Positions 1 to 8,720 of a stretch of DNA of 64,000 nucleotides are shown one piece after another. Source of the DNA: Mesotaenium endlicherianum. Lineage: Eukaryota > Streptophyta > Zygnematophyceae > Zygnematales > Mesotaeniaceae. Every line of letters starts with the position of its first letter. The stretch's first letter is position 1. The notes under the pieces are model-generated. The model ran no database searches, had not been told where the DNA came from, and saw nothing but the letters and a program-made list of their open reading frames with translations. The stretch spans positions 340,988 through 404,987 of the forward strand of contig WELA01007798.1 of NCBI GenBank assembly GCA_009602735.1, written 5' to 3'. A program made the position numbers and the translations under genes.

Positions 1-1000
1 CCGTTCCTCAAGGTTGATGTTGTCAAGTACATCGTCCACTGCACAACATGTCGGAGAAATAAGCCAAGCAATACGTTGCAGGCTGGGAAGTTGCAACCTT
101 TGGAACTTGCATGTGCTCCTTGGGAAAGCATAAGCCTCAACTTTGTCGTGGAATTGCCTACCATCGATAGAGGACACAATGGGGTGTTAACGATCGTGAA
201 TCGTTTCACTAAGATGGTGCACTTTGTGGCCACTACACCATTGCTTGATGCAGTCGAGACCGCGCGTCTTTTTATGGATCATGTGTTCAAGTTGCATGGC
301 ATGCGGAAGGAAATCATAAGTGATCGTGACAGCAGATTTACAAGCCACTTCAGGCAGAAAGTTTGCTCGCATTTCGGCACGAAGCTTAAGATGTCCACGA
401 GCTTCCATTCTCGGATCGATGGTCAAAAAAAACAACTGAACCGCGTTCCGCAACAAATCCTCAGGCATTATGTGAATTGTTGCCAAAACAACTGGGACAC
501 CCTCCTTTCAGTCGCAGAGTACGCAGTAAATAATGCTTATCAGGAAAGTGTTAGAGAAATACCGTTTCTTCTAACTATGGGAGACATCCGCACACTCCTC
601 TCACGCGTACGGTACCGGGTGAGGCGGGGATGTCAACCATGAAAGTGCCTAGTGCACGCCTATTTGTCCATTCACTTAAAGAGGTGCACAAAAACGCAAA
701 GCTGGCTTTAGCCGCTGCTCCAGATCAACAGAAAACGTTTGCTGACACGCACAGGATTGAGTTAAATTTTCAAGTTGGCAATAAAGTACTTTTGCAAACT
801 AAAAATCTCCAGTGCATTCAGGAAAGCGCAAGCTTTTGCTTCGCTGGGTAGGCCCTTTTATTCTTATCGCAAAGGTTGGAGCTGTTGCATACCGACTGGA
901 TTTGCCTAAATCCATGGGGCGAACGCATCCTGTGTTCCATGTCAGTTCACTGAAGCTGTTTAGGTCCGATGGCCGCTATCAGCCGCAAGCACTCTTTTGA
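1..1000 (+). pseudogene. Ty3/gypsy family B integrase remnant
   Basis: Reading starts at the window edge inside the integrase zinc finger (HCTTCRRNK) and runs through the integrase core to a GPY/F-like module (RWVGPFILI) ending near position 1000. The frame breaks twice, near 620 and near 830. Two of the three D-D-E catalytic residues are changed: the first motif reads SLNFVVELP with N for D, and the third reads DGQKKQLNR with Q where E is expected. Only the middle motif (SDRDSRF) is intact. No chromodomain is recognisable downstream. This is the dead 3' part of a pol gene whose LTR follows at 1335. The family assignment is secure. Confidence 0.88.
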
Positions 1001-1334
1001 TCAAATGGCTTGATCACAATTCCAGTTGGAACTCGTACAAACCTCAGGACAAAATCATACTTAATTGTAAGGACCTGGTTCAACAGTATTGGTTACGATG
1101 GGCTTCTGCTTAGAAGCTCTGCGCCGAGGCAAGTGTGCTACCAAGCGCTCTTCGTAAGCCATGGAACAAACGCAAAAGAGACGCGGCCAAATAATCGCTC
1201 TTCTTCGCCACTCTGATGATGCATAGTCCAATCGCTCACCAGTGTTTTCCGCTATTCACGGCTAGTATCAGCACATTCAAACTTGAAAGAAGGACACTTA
1301 ACGAGCACATTAAGTTCTTTTAAGGGGGGAGGAA
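1001..1334 (+). other. Family B 3' untranslated tail with polypurine tract
   Basis: There is no convincing gene here; a short open frame (1010-1216) may be decayed C-terminal pol. The stretch ends in a purine run at 1322-1334 (TAAGGGGGGAGGAA) directly before the TG of the LTR. That is where the plus-strand primer of an LTR retrotransposon sits. Confidence 0.65.
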
Positions 1335-2248
1335 TGTGACGAGCTGAGCTTTTTATGTGTATTTGGGACGTTTTCCCGATTACCTAAAATACGTTATACT
1401 ATTTATCATACATTATTTGCTGAATGATTGCATCACATTGAATTAATTGCCACATGCATGTGCCGATCAATTCCCGATCGATTGACGAAACGATCTTGAT
1501 ACTATTGCAAAAAGCGTCGTAAGTAATTCGACTACTTCGCAGAAGTACAACATAATTATTTATAAAGTTATTTCAATTAGTTATGAGATGATAACTAGAT
1601 TAATCATTGTTTGATAAAGTTATTTTGATCGTGATTATTTTGGATAATGCACAGTTACGGATTTCGGATTTACGACCAGTCTTTAATACGAACAAACAGT
1701 CGTAAAAGTCAAACGACACATAATATGCAAAGCGACTTTGCATCCGAGCGGATTCAAACCCGCGACCTGTCGTTTGAAACGTTCACTCCGAATCGATTGG
1801 CGAAGTAGATTTTATAACTACCGATTCATGACAAAAAGCATATTTACGCGACTCCGCGAACAGTCGCAACTTTTTAAAAAGTTGCGAGAACGCAAAAACG
1901 CCCGTTTGGCGCAAAACGGTGTTTCAGAAAGCGTCGAAAAGTCTTGAAACGGGCAAACGGCTCATTTCGAGCATTTAGCCAAAATGGATCGTACCCCTTT
2001 GCCTTTTTTTATTGACAAGAACTAGTGCCCTAGGTGGTGACTGCAAGCACTCCAGCGCCTCACGTCGTGCAGGTATAAATACCTGCAGAGTCATTGTGAG
2101 GGCAACTTTCACAAGCACACATTCTACGTTCATTTTTGCTTTCTCGAGGATTTGTCAATTTGCACAAGTATATAGGTTTTTTCTCCACGTCATCTAAATA
2201 TTCCTCGAACACCGAGAAAAGATCCTCTCGAGAAGCAGAAATGTTACA
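1335..2248 (+). repeat. Family B 3' LTR
   Basis: It starts TGTGAC right after a polypurine tract and ends GTTACA where family-D pol sequence begins, giving about 914 bp. It is AT-rich and has no gene. A TATAAAT box at 2074-2080 lies at the centre of a perfect 20-bp palindrome (2068-2087), followed by pyrimidine-rich leader-like sequence, so the promoter is probably here. The right boundary is inferred from the junction with D2; no second copy is present to confirm it. Confidence 0.6.
2074..2080 (+). promoter_or_regulatory. TATA box of the family B LTR
   Basis: TATAAAT is flanked by mirrored arms (TGCAGGTAT / ATACCTGCA). It lies about 170 bp before the LTR end, a usual place for the U3/R boundary of a plant LTR. 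Confidence 0.5.
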
Positions 2249-3085
2249 ACAGCTGCTCCGCAAAGCAAATCACCCTCGAACCGATGGGCAAACTGTAAGA
2301 ACTAACCGAATTCTGCAAGAGGTGCTGAGAGCATATGTTAACCAAACATAAGATAATTGGAATTACCTGTTGCCTCAAATTCAGTTTGCGGTCAATAGCG
2401 CGGTGCTCGCGTCAACAGGAAAGACTCCATTCGAACTCAGTTTGGGTAGAGTTCCTAAGTCTCTTTCAGATATACTAGGGGAGTCTTTAACTCACCGTGA
2501 GGAGAAATACAATCTGGTTTCTCTCCACTTCATTCAGGATTTTCCTAACACACTCTCAGACTCCAACACAATCTGCACAAAGTCCAGGAAAATCAACAAA
2601 AATGCGCTAATCAACATTGTCGGGAGCCGACATTTTCAAAGGGGAATTTGGTCAAACCGCATTCTCAACATTTGTACTTGCCTTGTGTGGTCAAGAAAAA
2701 ACATGGTTCGGTGTGGGCCGGTCCATGTTCAGTGATGCGCTGTATCGGTTAGAATGCTTACAAACTGAACATGTCAGCGGAAAACAAGAGTCCCCCAGTC
2801 TTTAATGACTCATTCCTGGAATCGTACATCAAAGGTGACGCACTGTTCACAGGTCAGTTACCTGTCCAACCGGGCCTCGTCCCTGCCGTCTGGGAAGGTG
2901 ACCCTGAGGAATATGAGATTGATGAGGTTTTAGAAGCTCGTTCTGTCCGTCGATCATCAAAATATGTCATAAAATATCTGGTCAGATGAAAGGGTTTCAA
3001 TGCCTGTGGCGACACCTCGGAATTGAAGGACCATTTGACCAATGCCAAAGGGGCGTTAAAATGTTTCTACCTTTGGGAGGCTAGG
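2249..3085 (+). pseudogene. D2 pol remnant: integrase C-terminal part and chromodomain
   Basis: This aligns by eye to the end of the D1 pol protein. It starts at the third integrase motif (NHPRTDGQTVRTNR; the catalytic E is V here), goes through the region after the core ([15 protein letters not shown]), and ends in a chromodomain ([19 protein letters not shown]). It has several stops and frameshifts, for example after AYVNQT. The upstream pol is missing at the junction with the B LTR. The downstream part of the same element resumes at 17728, so C1 inserted just after the pol stop region. Confidence 0.85.
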
Positions 3086-3579
3086 TGTAGTGAATCAGTA
3101 CTTAGTGAAATATAATACTTTATCTATTCAAGACAAGGATCTTTGAACACAAGTGGTAGCTTCTTGAAAGAGAGATGGCTTCTTGAAAGTTAATATATTT
3201 CTGGATTTTGGCAAGTACAAGAGTGATTCTGGAATGTCTTTCTATGTTCTAGCTCTTGTTTATATACTTGCTAAATAAGTAATTTCTAGGAAGGTGTATG
3301 TTGATGTGTTGGCACCCAACACATCCCAAAACTTGCCACCTATTTCTAGAATAAAGTACACATGTCCTTTTGACCTAAAAATGGCACATTTGACTTTGGC
3401 CACGTGGAGTTCTTCTAGGTCTTTCCTCTAACTTTGAAAATGCCTAAAGAAGGTTCAAAGAACATGAACCAAGTCACTAGAGTACCTATTCACACTTAAC
3501 TCCACACAATACTACTCCAAATATATTTGAAAGCATTAAAGTATATGCAAACTAATATATAATAACTCAAATCACTACA
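3086..3579 (-). repeat. C1 3' LTR
   Basis: It is 494 bp with TGTAGT...ACTACA ends. It is nearly identical to the 5' LTR at 17224-17727 apart from a roughly 10-bp deletion near the start and scattered substitutions. Other C LTRs lie at 19866, 34024, 34527, 44944 and 63143. Confidence 0.93.
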
Positions 3580-4348
3580 TCACCCCCCCGCCAGAAAAAG
3601 CGACGTCTCGGCGCGTCAAGTAAGGTCTTACACATGTGGAGCAGACTAGTCAATATCTTCAAGTCAGATGCCACACATGTGAAGAGAATTAGTCCAAGGC
3701 GCCAAGTCAGGTGCTACACATGTAAGGTAGACTAGGCAAGGTCGTGGGTGGTGTGATCTTATTGGCTAGCCTACTCCTTGATGATAAAGAAAATTGTACA
3801 AGTTGGCCCAGAATCTGCCACAAATTCAAAAAGTTATAGCGTCCGGAGAACTGCTCCAAATCTAAAAATTCAAATGCCAAACAGACCGCGTCGGAGAACT
3901 CTACCGGGTTGTCAAATTTGAGAGCGTTCTAGTTTATGGAGTGTCGTTCAGAGCAGAGAGAGTAGGCACTCCTCCAAATCTGTGCAGAAACTTCTGAGAA
4001 TCATAAGTCCTTCTATCCTTCTCCAAATTCTGCAAACTAAGTCTCAAACTGGGCGCTGTAAGATGTTCTACCAGAGTCTTGAGTTTCAGAGCATTCTAAG
4101 TTCAGGGGAGGGCATAATGATAGAAGGAATATTCTGCCCTACCAATGCCAGCAGCTTGACCCCCTTCTACTTAGAGCATCATATCTCTCTCAGCATTGCT
4201 CCAACTTGAGCAAACTTGGACTCTAAATGACCGGCTACTTATGGACTACAGCCACATAAATTTTCAGATTTTATTATGCAGAGACCTATCACCAATAGTA
4301 GTTTTAGGTTTCTGTCCAGAAACTGCAAGAGGAGGAGAGTGTCTAATG
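3580..4348 (-). other. C1 3' untranslated region
   Basis: It holds no gene. Next to the LTR is the polypurine tract (minus strand GGCGGGGGGGTGA, 3580-3592). Beyond it are three imperfect 43-bp units with CACATGT cores at 3631, 3674 and 3717. The rest is AT-rich and is conserved in C2 and C3, so it is an intrinsic part of the family. Confidence 0.8.
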
Positions 4349-5942
4349 TCAACTTTTCCTCTTTTTTGTTCTTGCAGGCTGCCTCCAAGGGGTCTTCTGC
4401 TGCTTCTTGATGGTGGCAGGCTGCCTCCCTGAAGTCTTTGGGCTTCTAGTAGAGAGACTTGGGGCTGGTCCAAGATGGGGGTTGGCGGCATGGAAGCGCT
4501 TCAACTTTCTCCGAACTTTGTCAAGGTAGTGCGCCGCCACCCAACTATTCTCCGAATCTGGATATCCTTTCCACTTGATCAAGTATTGCTGCTGTCTCCT
4601 GAAATTTCTCATAGCCACTTTCTCATCCACTTCGTACTCCAAATGATCATCCACTATTGTTGGGGCTGGTGGGGTTGTCACACGTCCTGGGAACTTGTTG
4701 TCGGGTTGCACTTATGGCTTGAAGAGGGAAGCGTGAAATACGGGGTCAATGTGCATAGTCTGGGGAAGTTCTAGCTTGCAAGCAACGGGGTTGCCTTGCT
4801 GGATAATGTTGAAAGGTCCCAAATACATGGGAGAGAACTTGCTGCCGGCAGGCCTGTTGTTCAGGGAAATGTTCTTGGATGATAATAACATTGTCATCCA
4901 CTTTGTACGTAATTTCTCTTGTGGATCTGTTCGCCACTTTTGCTTGAGCATCTTGCGCATGTTGTAGAGCTTTCTTCGCTGCTGTAAGGGCTGCTTCTAA
5001 TGTCTTCATAAAATCTGTGGCTGCAGGTACATCATCAAGGCCAGCCGTGAAGCTCAGCTGCGTGGTTGGATGGAAGCCATAGTTGAGGACGAATGGGGAC
5101 TCTTGGGTAGAGGCCTGCGTAGTGTTGTTGTAGGCAAACTCGAGGGGGGTCAAGTAGGTGTCCCAATCTTGCTCCAAAGTAGACACGTAAGCCTTGAGAG
5201 AGGTCTTTAAGGTACAATTCATACGCTCGGTTTGCTTATCTGATTGCGGGTGGTAGGCAGTGGATCTATCCAACGATGTACCCAAGTTCTTGAAGAGATT
5301 TTTCCAGAAATGGCTTGTGAAACTTGGATCTCTATCCGACACAATTCTTGATGGTAGTCCATGGAGTCGGAAGATGTTGTCAAAGATGAGTCTTGCAAGT
5401 TGTGGTGCTGTAGCCTTAGTCGTCGTGGGAATAAAATGAGCCATCTTGGTAAGTCTGTCCACAACCGTGAGTATTGCATTCTGGCCTCGAGGTGTCACGG
5501 GCAAGTCCACGATAAGGTCCATTGAGATGTCCGTCCATTGTCTTTCGGGGAGTGGTAGTGGTTGAAGGAGTCCTCCCGCCTTTCGCGATCATGGCTTGAT
5601 TCTTTGGCATGTGTCATAGCTCCTGCGGTATCCCTTGACTTGCTTAGACATGCCTGGCCAGAAATAACTCCTGGCTAGAACGCCCGTGGTCCTTAGGATT
5701 CCAAAGTGTCCTCCAAGAGGGTTGTCGTGTGCTTCTCGTAGAAGCAAGAGCCGGAGGTCTATGTCATTAGAAACACATCTCTGGCCCATATCTTGCCTCA
5801 CCCAATAATTGCGTTCTTGCTTTTTGCATGGGTCCAAGGCTGCTTCTCCGTTCTTGTAGTAAGGGTCTCTTTCATAGGCGGCTGCAAATCGAGCTTCCAG
5901 ATCTGTCTTCAGGGATACCGTCACTGCATTTAATTGCAAACT
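4349..5942 (-). pseudogene. C1 integrase and chromodomain
   Basis: This is the C-terminal part of pol, read from 5942 (right after the D1 insertion) to 4349. It contains the RNase H/integrase linker and the zinc finger (REAHDNPLGGHFG then SYDTC, where Y replaces the first C). The core motifs MDLIVDLP, SDRDPSFTSHF and QTERMN keep D, D and E. A GPF module (YLGPFNII) and a chromodomain (FRRQQQYLIKWKGYPDSENS) with a basic tail follow. There is a break near 5590, a frameshift near 4890 and a stop at 4712. The D1 insertion separates it from the RT half. Intact, it would cut and join element DNA in the nucleus. Confidence 0.9.
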
Positions 5943-6663
5943 TGAAATGAATCGCCTTACCAAATAGGCGATTAACAATTAATAAAAATCTTTATATCAG
6001 CAAGTAATCTTTATGGTACTTTCCGTTAACTGTTTTAACGGCAAAGAACAGCGCACTAGCAGTGAATAATACTCGTCAGTCAAATGAGAGTAAACTAGCA
6101 TCAATAATGCAAATCAGTAAACTCATACATAAGCAAGGTTAGAAGACAGTGCGTATCAATGGCTTTTCGCCTTGGATTCAGATCTCTCTCAGTAAGCTCT
6201 GCAAGAGAGTTGGCCTCGTTTCCGAATGCCGAACTCGAGGGCAATGCCTAGCATATGTACATGGAATGAGTTTACTGTTTAACGGTCAGTGCGATGGCAC
6301 CGCCTACCCGGGAGTTAACCACATTGGTAGGACCTCGGTTAACCAAATCCACCGCCATCTCCCATCATCCCGAATAGCCATCCATCATAGGGATGTCATC
6401 TGGCTATTCATCTAGCATATCGCACTTAGATGCATATCAAGGCAGTTCGCTGCTACCGAGTACGGAAGTCAGCTTGCTGTCAAAGAATGTGTCAGCAAGC
6501 TGACTTATATGGACTTTCAGCCTGCTGCTTTCGACTGAGTCATTAAACTGATAATTATGTAAAGTCCAGCAGACTGACTATTAACTAAAGTTCAGCAGGC
6601 TGAACTTAATTAACTATTATATTTAAATGAATATTATATCCACTAATATACTGATTCATTACA
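5943..6663 (-). repeat. D1 3' LTR
   Basis: It is 721 bp with TGAAATGAATC...GATTCATTACA ends and carries no gene. Related LTRs lie at 13594, 26857, 51820, 57689 and 63796, with a diverged one at 47748. The 5' LTR of the same element lacks about 370 bp of the interior. Confidence 0.95.
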
Positions 6664-6702
6664 ATCCCTCCAACTTAACTTGTTGTCGCCTCGACAACAT
6701 TA
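6664..6702 (-). promoter_or_regulatory. D1 polypurine tract and adjoining hairpin
   Basis: On the minus strand TTAAGTTGGAGG (6667-6678) lies immediately before the LTR and fits the plus-strand primer. Directly upstream is a hairpin with 7-bp arms GTTGTCG/CGACAAC (6682-6698). Versions of both occur in D3 (about 52533-52565) and D4 (58411-58443). Confidence 0.7.
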
Positions 6703-6776
6703 AACTGCAAAAGCTTTAAATAAGGAAACTGACCCTGACCAGCCTCCCTTACTGACTATCTTTTCAGCCTGTCACC

Positions 6777-8453
6777 TTAAGGGGTGGTTCCTGGGGCTTC
6801 AGGATCAGGGGACGGAGATCTGGACCTAGATCTGGACAGCCCTCTAGGTCTGTCAGCTGGCCTTCTAAAGAACCCGGTTTGCTCTAAAGTTGGCCCTCGG
6901 GGAGAACGGAGGATGGTGGCCTGCTCTTCAACTATTTGGGTGTTGATTCCCACATAGACAGGCATTCCAGTAGGATGCTGAAATACATTGGCTAGAGGTA
7001 CATGCCCCTGAGCGGAGGGGGAGGCTGGCATACCTCTGGCCCACCCGCGTGTCCCTCTTCTGGCACCCCTGTCCTCTGGGGATTTCTGTCTGTGTCTGCT
7101 GCCCAGTACAGTCAGATCAGCTTCTTCCCCTGCTTGGGCAGGTGGGCTGGGGGAGCGAGCGCGGGGTCCAGTTGTCGCCATAACGGGGATCACATTCCAC
7201 ACACCTGATCGTGGTTCTTTAGGAAGTGCCACTGCCTCTCGCTGGGTATCCTGAGTACCTGCTGCTGATGCTTCTCCTCTGCCTTGTTCTCCTTCCTCAT
7301 CCTCCTCATCCTCCTCCTCGGAGAGAGTAGGGGTCTCGTCCACTAAGTCGTCCTGCTCCCTAGTAGACATGGAGTAGTCTACCGACCTCCCTTTCTTAGG
7401 GCGCGCTGGAGGTTGCTTGGCCTTCAGCCTACTGATATCTATCCGGCCTGCATTCTTTGCCCATTTGACAAAGGCATGCTTTCCCTTAGAGAAGTAGTCT
7501 CTTCCCCTCCTCCTATGTTCCTTGGTCTCTGCATTCATATTGCTCAGGCATCCATTCAGCCTGGGGTCCCAAGGGGCAATGTGAGGTGGTAGGATGAGAT
7601 AGCCGTCTAGGCCATAGTGGAAGTCATCCGGTTGGGCTCGGTCACACTCCTGCTTCTTATTTGTGACGGTCATCCACCTCCAGTCTGTTGGCTGCTGGTA
7701 GTACTGGGGTCCGTGCTCAGCCTTCCTCAGTTTACACGGGAACCAGTGGGGAGAGAACATCTGCTGTCCTGCTTCCCTGGCCAAGTACTCCCAGCTCCTT
7801 CTCTCAACTTCATTGTAAGCTGGCAGGAGTGTGAGGTAGAATACCGTATCCTTAAAGCTATCGGGCCGCATGCTCACCATCCGGATGAGTCTCTGATCTC
7901 CCACTATTCCCGGTATGGGGACCGGCTTGTCCTCTGAATCATCTGCGAGATACCGGGCCTGCTCTGCTGTATAGCCCACCATCTTAGCATAATCTTCGTA
8001 AAGGACCACGCCGGTGTGTGTCTCGATGTACCTGTCCAGTGCTGTAGCTCCTTCCTTCTGTAGCAGTGTTGTCTGTTCCAGCCTGTTGATCTCCTGGGCT
8101 GCCAGCAATGCTTCCTTCAGGTTATCGAAGTTTTGGCCACCCACCACAGTATACCTGTAAGTGGCCAAGCTCTTCTGTCTGTCCGCTTCAATCTTTTTTC
8201 TTTTCTCCTCTTCTGCCGCTGCCGCTTCTTCTTGCTGTTTCTTCTGTCTCTCCTCCTCAGCCTTCCTGAGGTTTTCCGCTTCCTGATCCTTCTTCCTCTG
8301 TGCCTCTTCTGCCGCCTCTTGTTGTTTGCGGACCCTTTCTTGTTCTCTCCTGGTGAGGGACGTCGCCGCCAGCTCCTTCTGGTATTGCTCCATTGTCCTC
8401 CTGGCTTCTTCTGCCTTGCGCTTTCTGTCCTCCTTTTGTGTGGTGGGCGCCAT
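6777..8453 (-). CDS. ORF3 of D1: coiled-coil / SR-tailed protein of unknown function
   Basis: I do not recognise a family. It encodes 558 aa from ATG at 8453, chosen because a predicted splice acceptor lies one base upstream; the open frame itself runs to 8477. Residues 7-95 are a highly charged K/R/E/Q coiled coil. About 98-340 is a globular region conserved in all four copies (YRYTVVGGQNFDNL; LYEDYAKMVGYT; EVERRSWEYLARE; DWRWMTV; ILPPHIAPWDPRL). Then come a basic patch (PARPKKGRS), an acidic run (SEEEDEEDEEGE), low-complexity sequence and an SR tail (SRSRSRSPSPDPE). There is no signal peptide, membrane segment, zinc knuckle or polymerase motif, so it is not env-like in sequence despite its position after pol. 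SR and basic tracts suggest a nuclear or RNA-associated role (inference). Confidence 0.85.
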   Translation of the reverse strand: MAPTTQKEDRKRKAEEARRTMEQYQKELAATSLTRREQERVRKQQEAAEEAQRKKDQEAENLRKAEEERQKKQQEEAAAAEEEKRKKIEADRQKSLATYRYTVVGGQNFDNLKEALLAAQEINRLEQTTLLQKEGATALDRYIETHTGVVLYEDYAKMVGYTAEQARYLADDSEDKPVPIPGIVGDQRLIRMVSMRPDSFKDTVFYLTLLPAYNEVERRSWEYLAREAGQQMFSPHWFPCKLRKAEHGPQYYQQPTDWRWMTVTNKKQECDRAQPDDFHYGLDGYLILPPHIAPWDPRLNGCLSNMNAETKEHRRRGRDYFSKGKHAFVKWAKNAGRIDISRLKAKQPPARPKKGRSVDYSMSTREQDDLVDETPTLSEEEDEEDEEGEQGRGEASAAGTQDTQREAVALPKEPRSGVWNVIPVMATTGPRARSPSPPAQAGEEADLTVLGSRHRQKSPEDRGARRGTRGWARGMPASPSAQGHVPLANVFQHPTGMPVYVGINTQIVEEQATILRSPRGPTLEQTGFFRRPADRPRGLSRSRSRSPSPDPEAPGTTP

Positions 8454-8454
8454 C

Positions 8455-8562
8455 CTGCACATGTAACCAGGGCACAAGTTAGTAGGATATGGACCTTTGT
8501 CATAGGGATTGCAGGAAGTATGTTAGTATTTAGTATAGTGGCTTCGCTGCTGTTTACCTTAC
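8455..8562 (-). other. Predicted intron in the ORF3 5' leader (D1)
   Basis: On the minus strand the donor is CCT/GTAAGG at 8562 (an alternative GTAAAC donor lies at 8557). A TACTAAC branch-like motif is followed by acceptor TGTGCAG, then G and the ORF3 ATG. Introns of 99-121 bp sit at the same place in D2, D3 and D4. Confidence 0.6.
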
Positions 8563-8660
8563 AGGATGATTGCTAAAAGTTGACGTAGTTGCGATGCGCT
8601 ACACATAAACGTATGAGTGTGTTTTTATCGCTCTCGCTCACTAACTGTCATATATTTTCC

Positions 8661-8672
8661 CCTCCAACTTAA
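8661..8672 (-). promoter_or_regulatory. Internal polypurine-tract-like motif between pol and ORF3 (D1)
   Basis: The minus-strand 12-mer TTAAGTTGGAGG is identical to the functional tract beside the 3' LTR at 6667-6678. It lies 49 bp after the pol stop and 99 bp before the ORF3 leader intron. D2, D3 and D4 each have two such motifs in this interval. Confidence 0.6.
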
Positions 8673-8720
8673 ATGGAGACAGGACCGCCTGTCACCTTCC
8701 CGTGTCAACTGAAATGACAG

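Noticed and set aside
1738-1800. tRNA-like T-arm (GGGTTTGAATCC on the minus strand)
   Set aside because: The stem is only 4 bp and no acceptor, D or anticodon arms could be placed around it.
3612-3745. CRISPR-like array
   Set aside because: There are only three imperfect units without repeat/spacer structure, in a eukaryotic retrotransposon tail.
6777-8453. ORF3 as a retroviral envelope gene
   Set aside because: The position fits, but there is no signal peptide, membrane span, cleavage site or cysteine pattern; it is charged and SR-rich.
8133-8576. Open frames on the plus strand opposite ORF3 (also 8117-8503 minus, other frame)
   Set aside because: They are shadows of the repetitive coiled-coil coding sequence, with low-complexity composition and no conservation in D2-D4.
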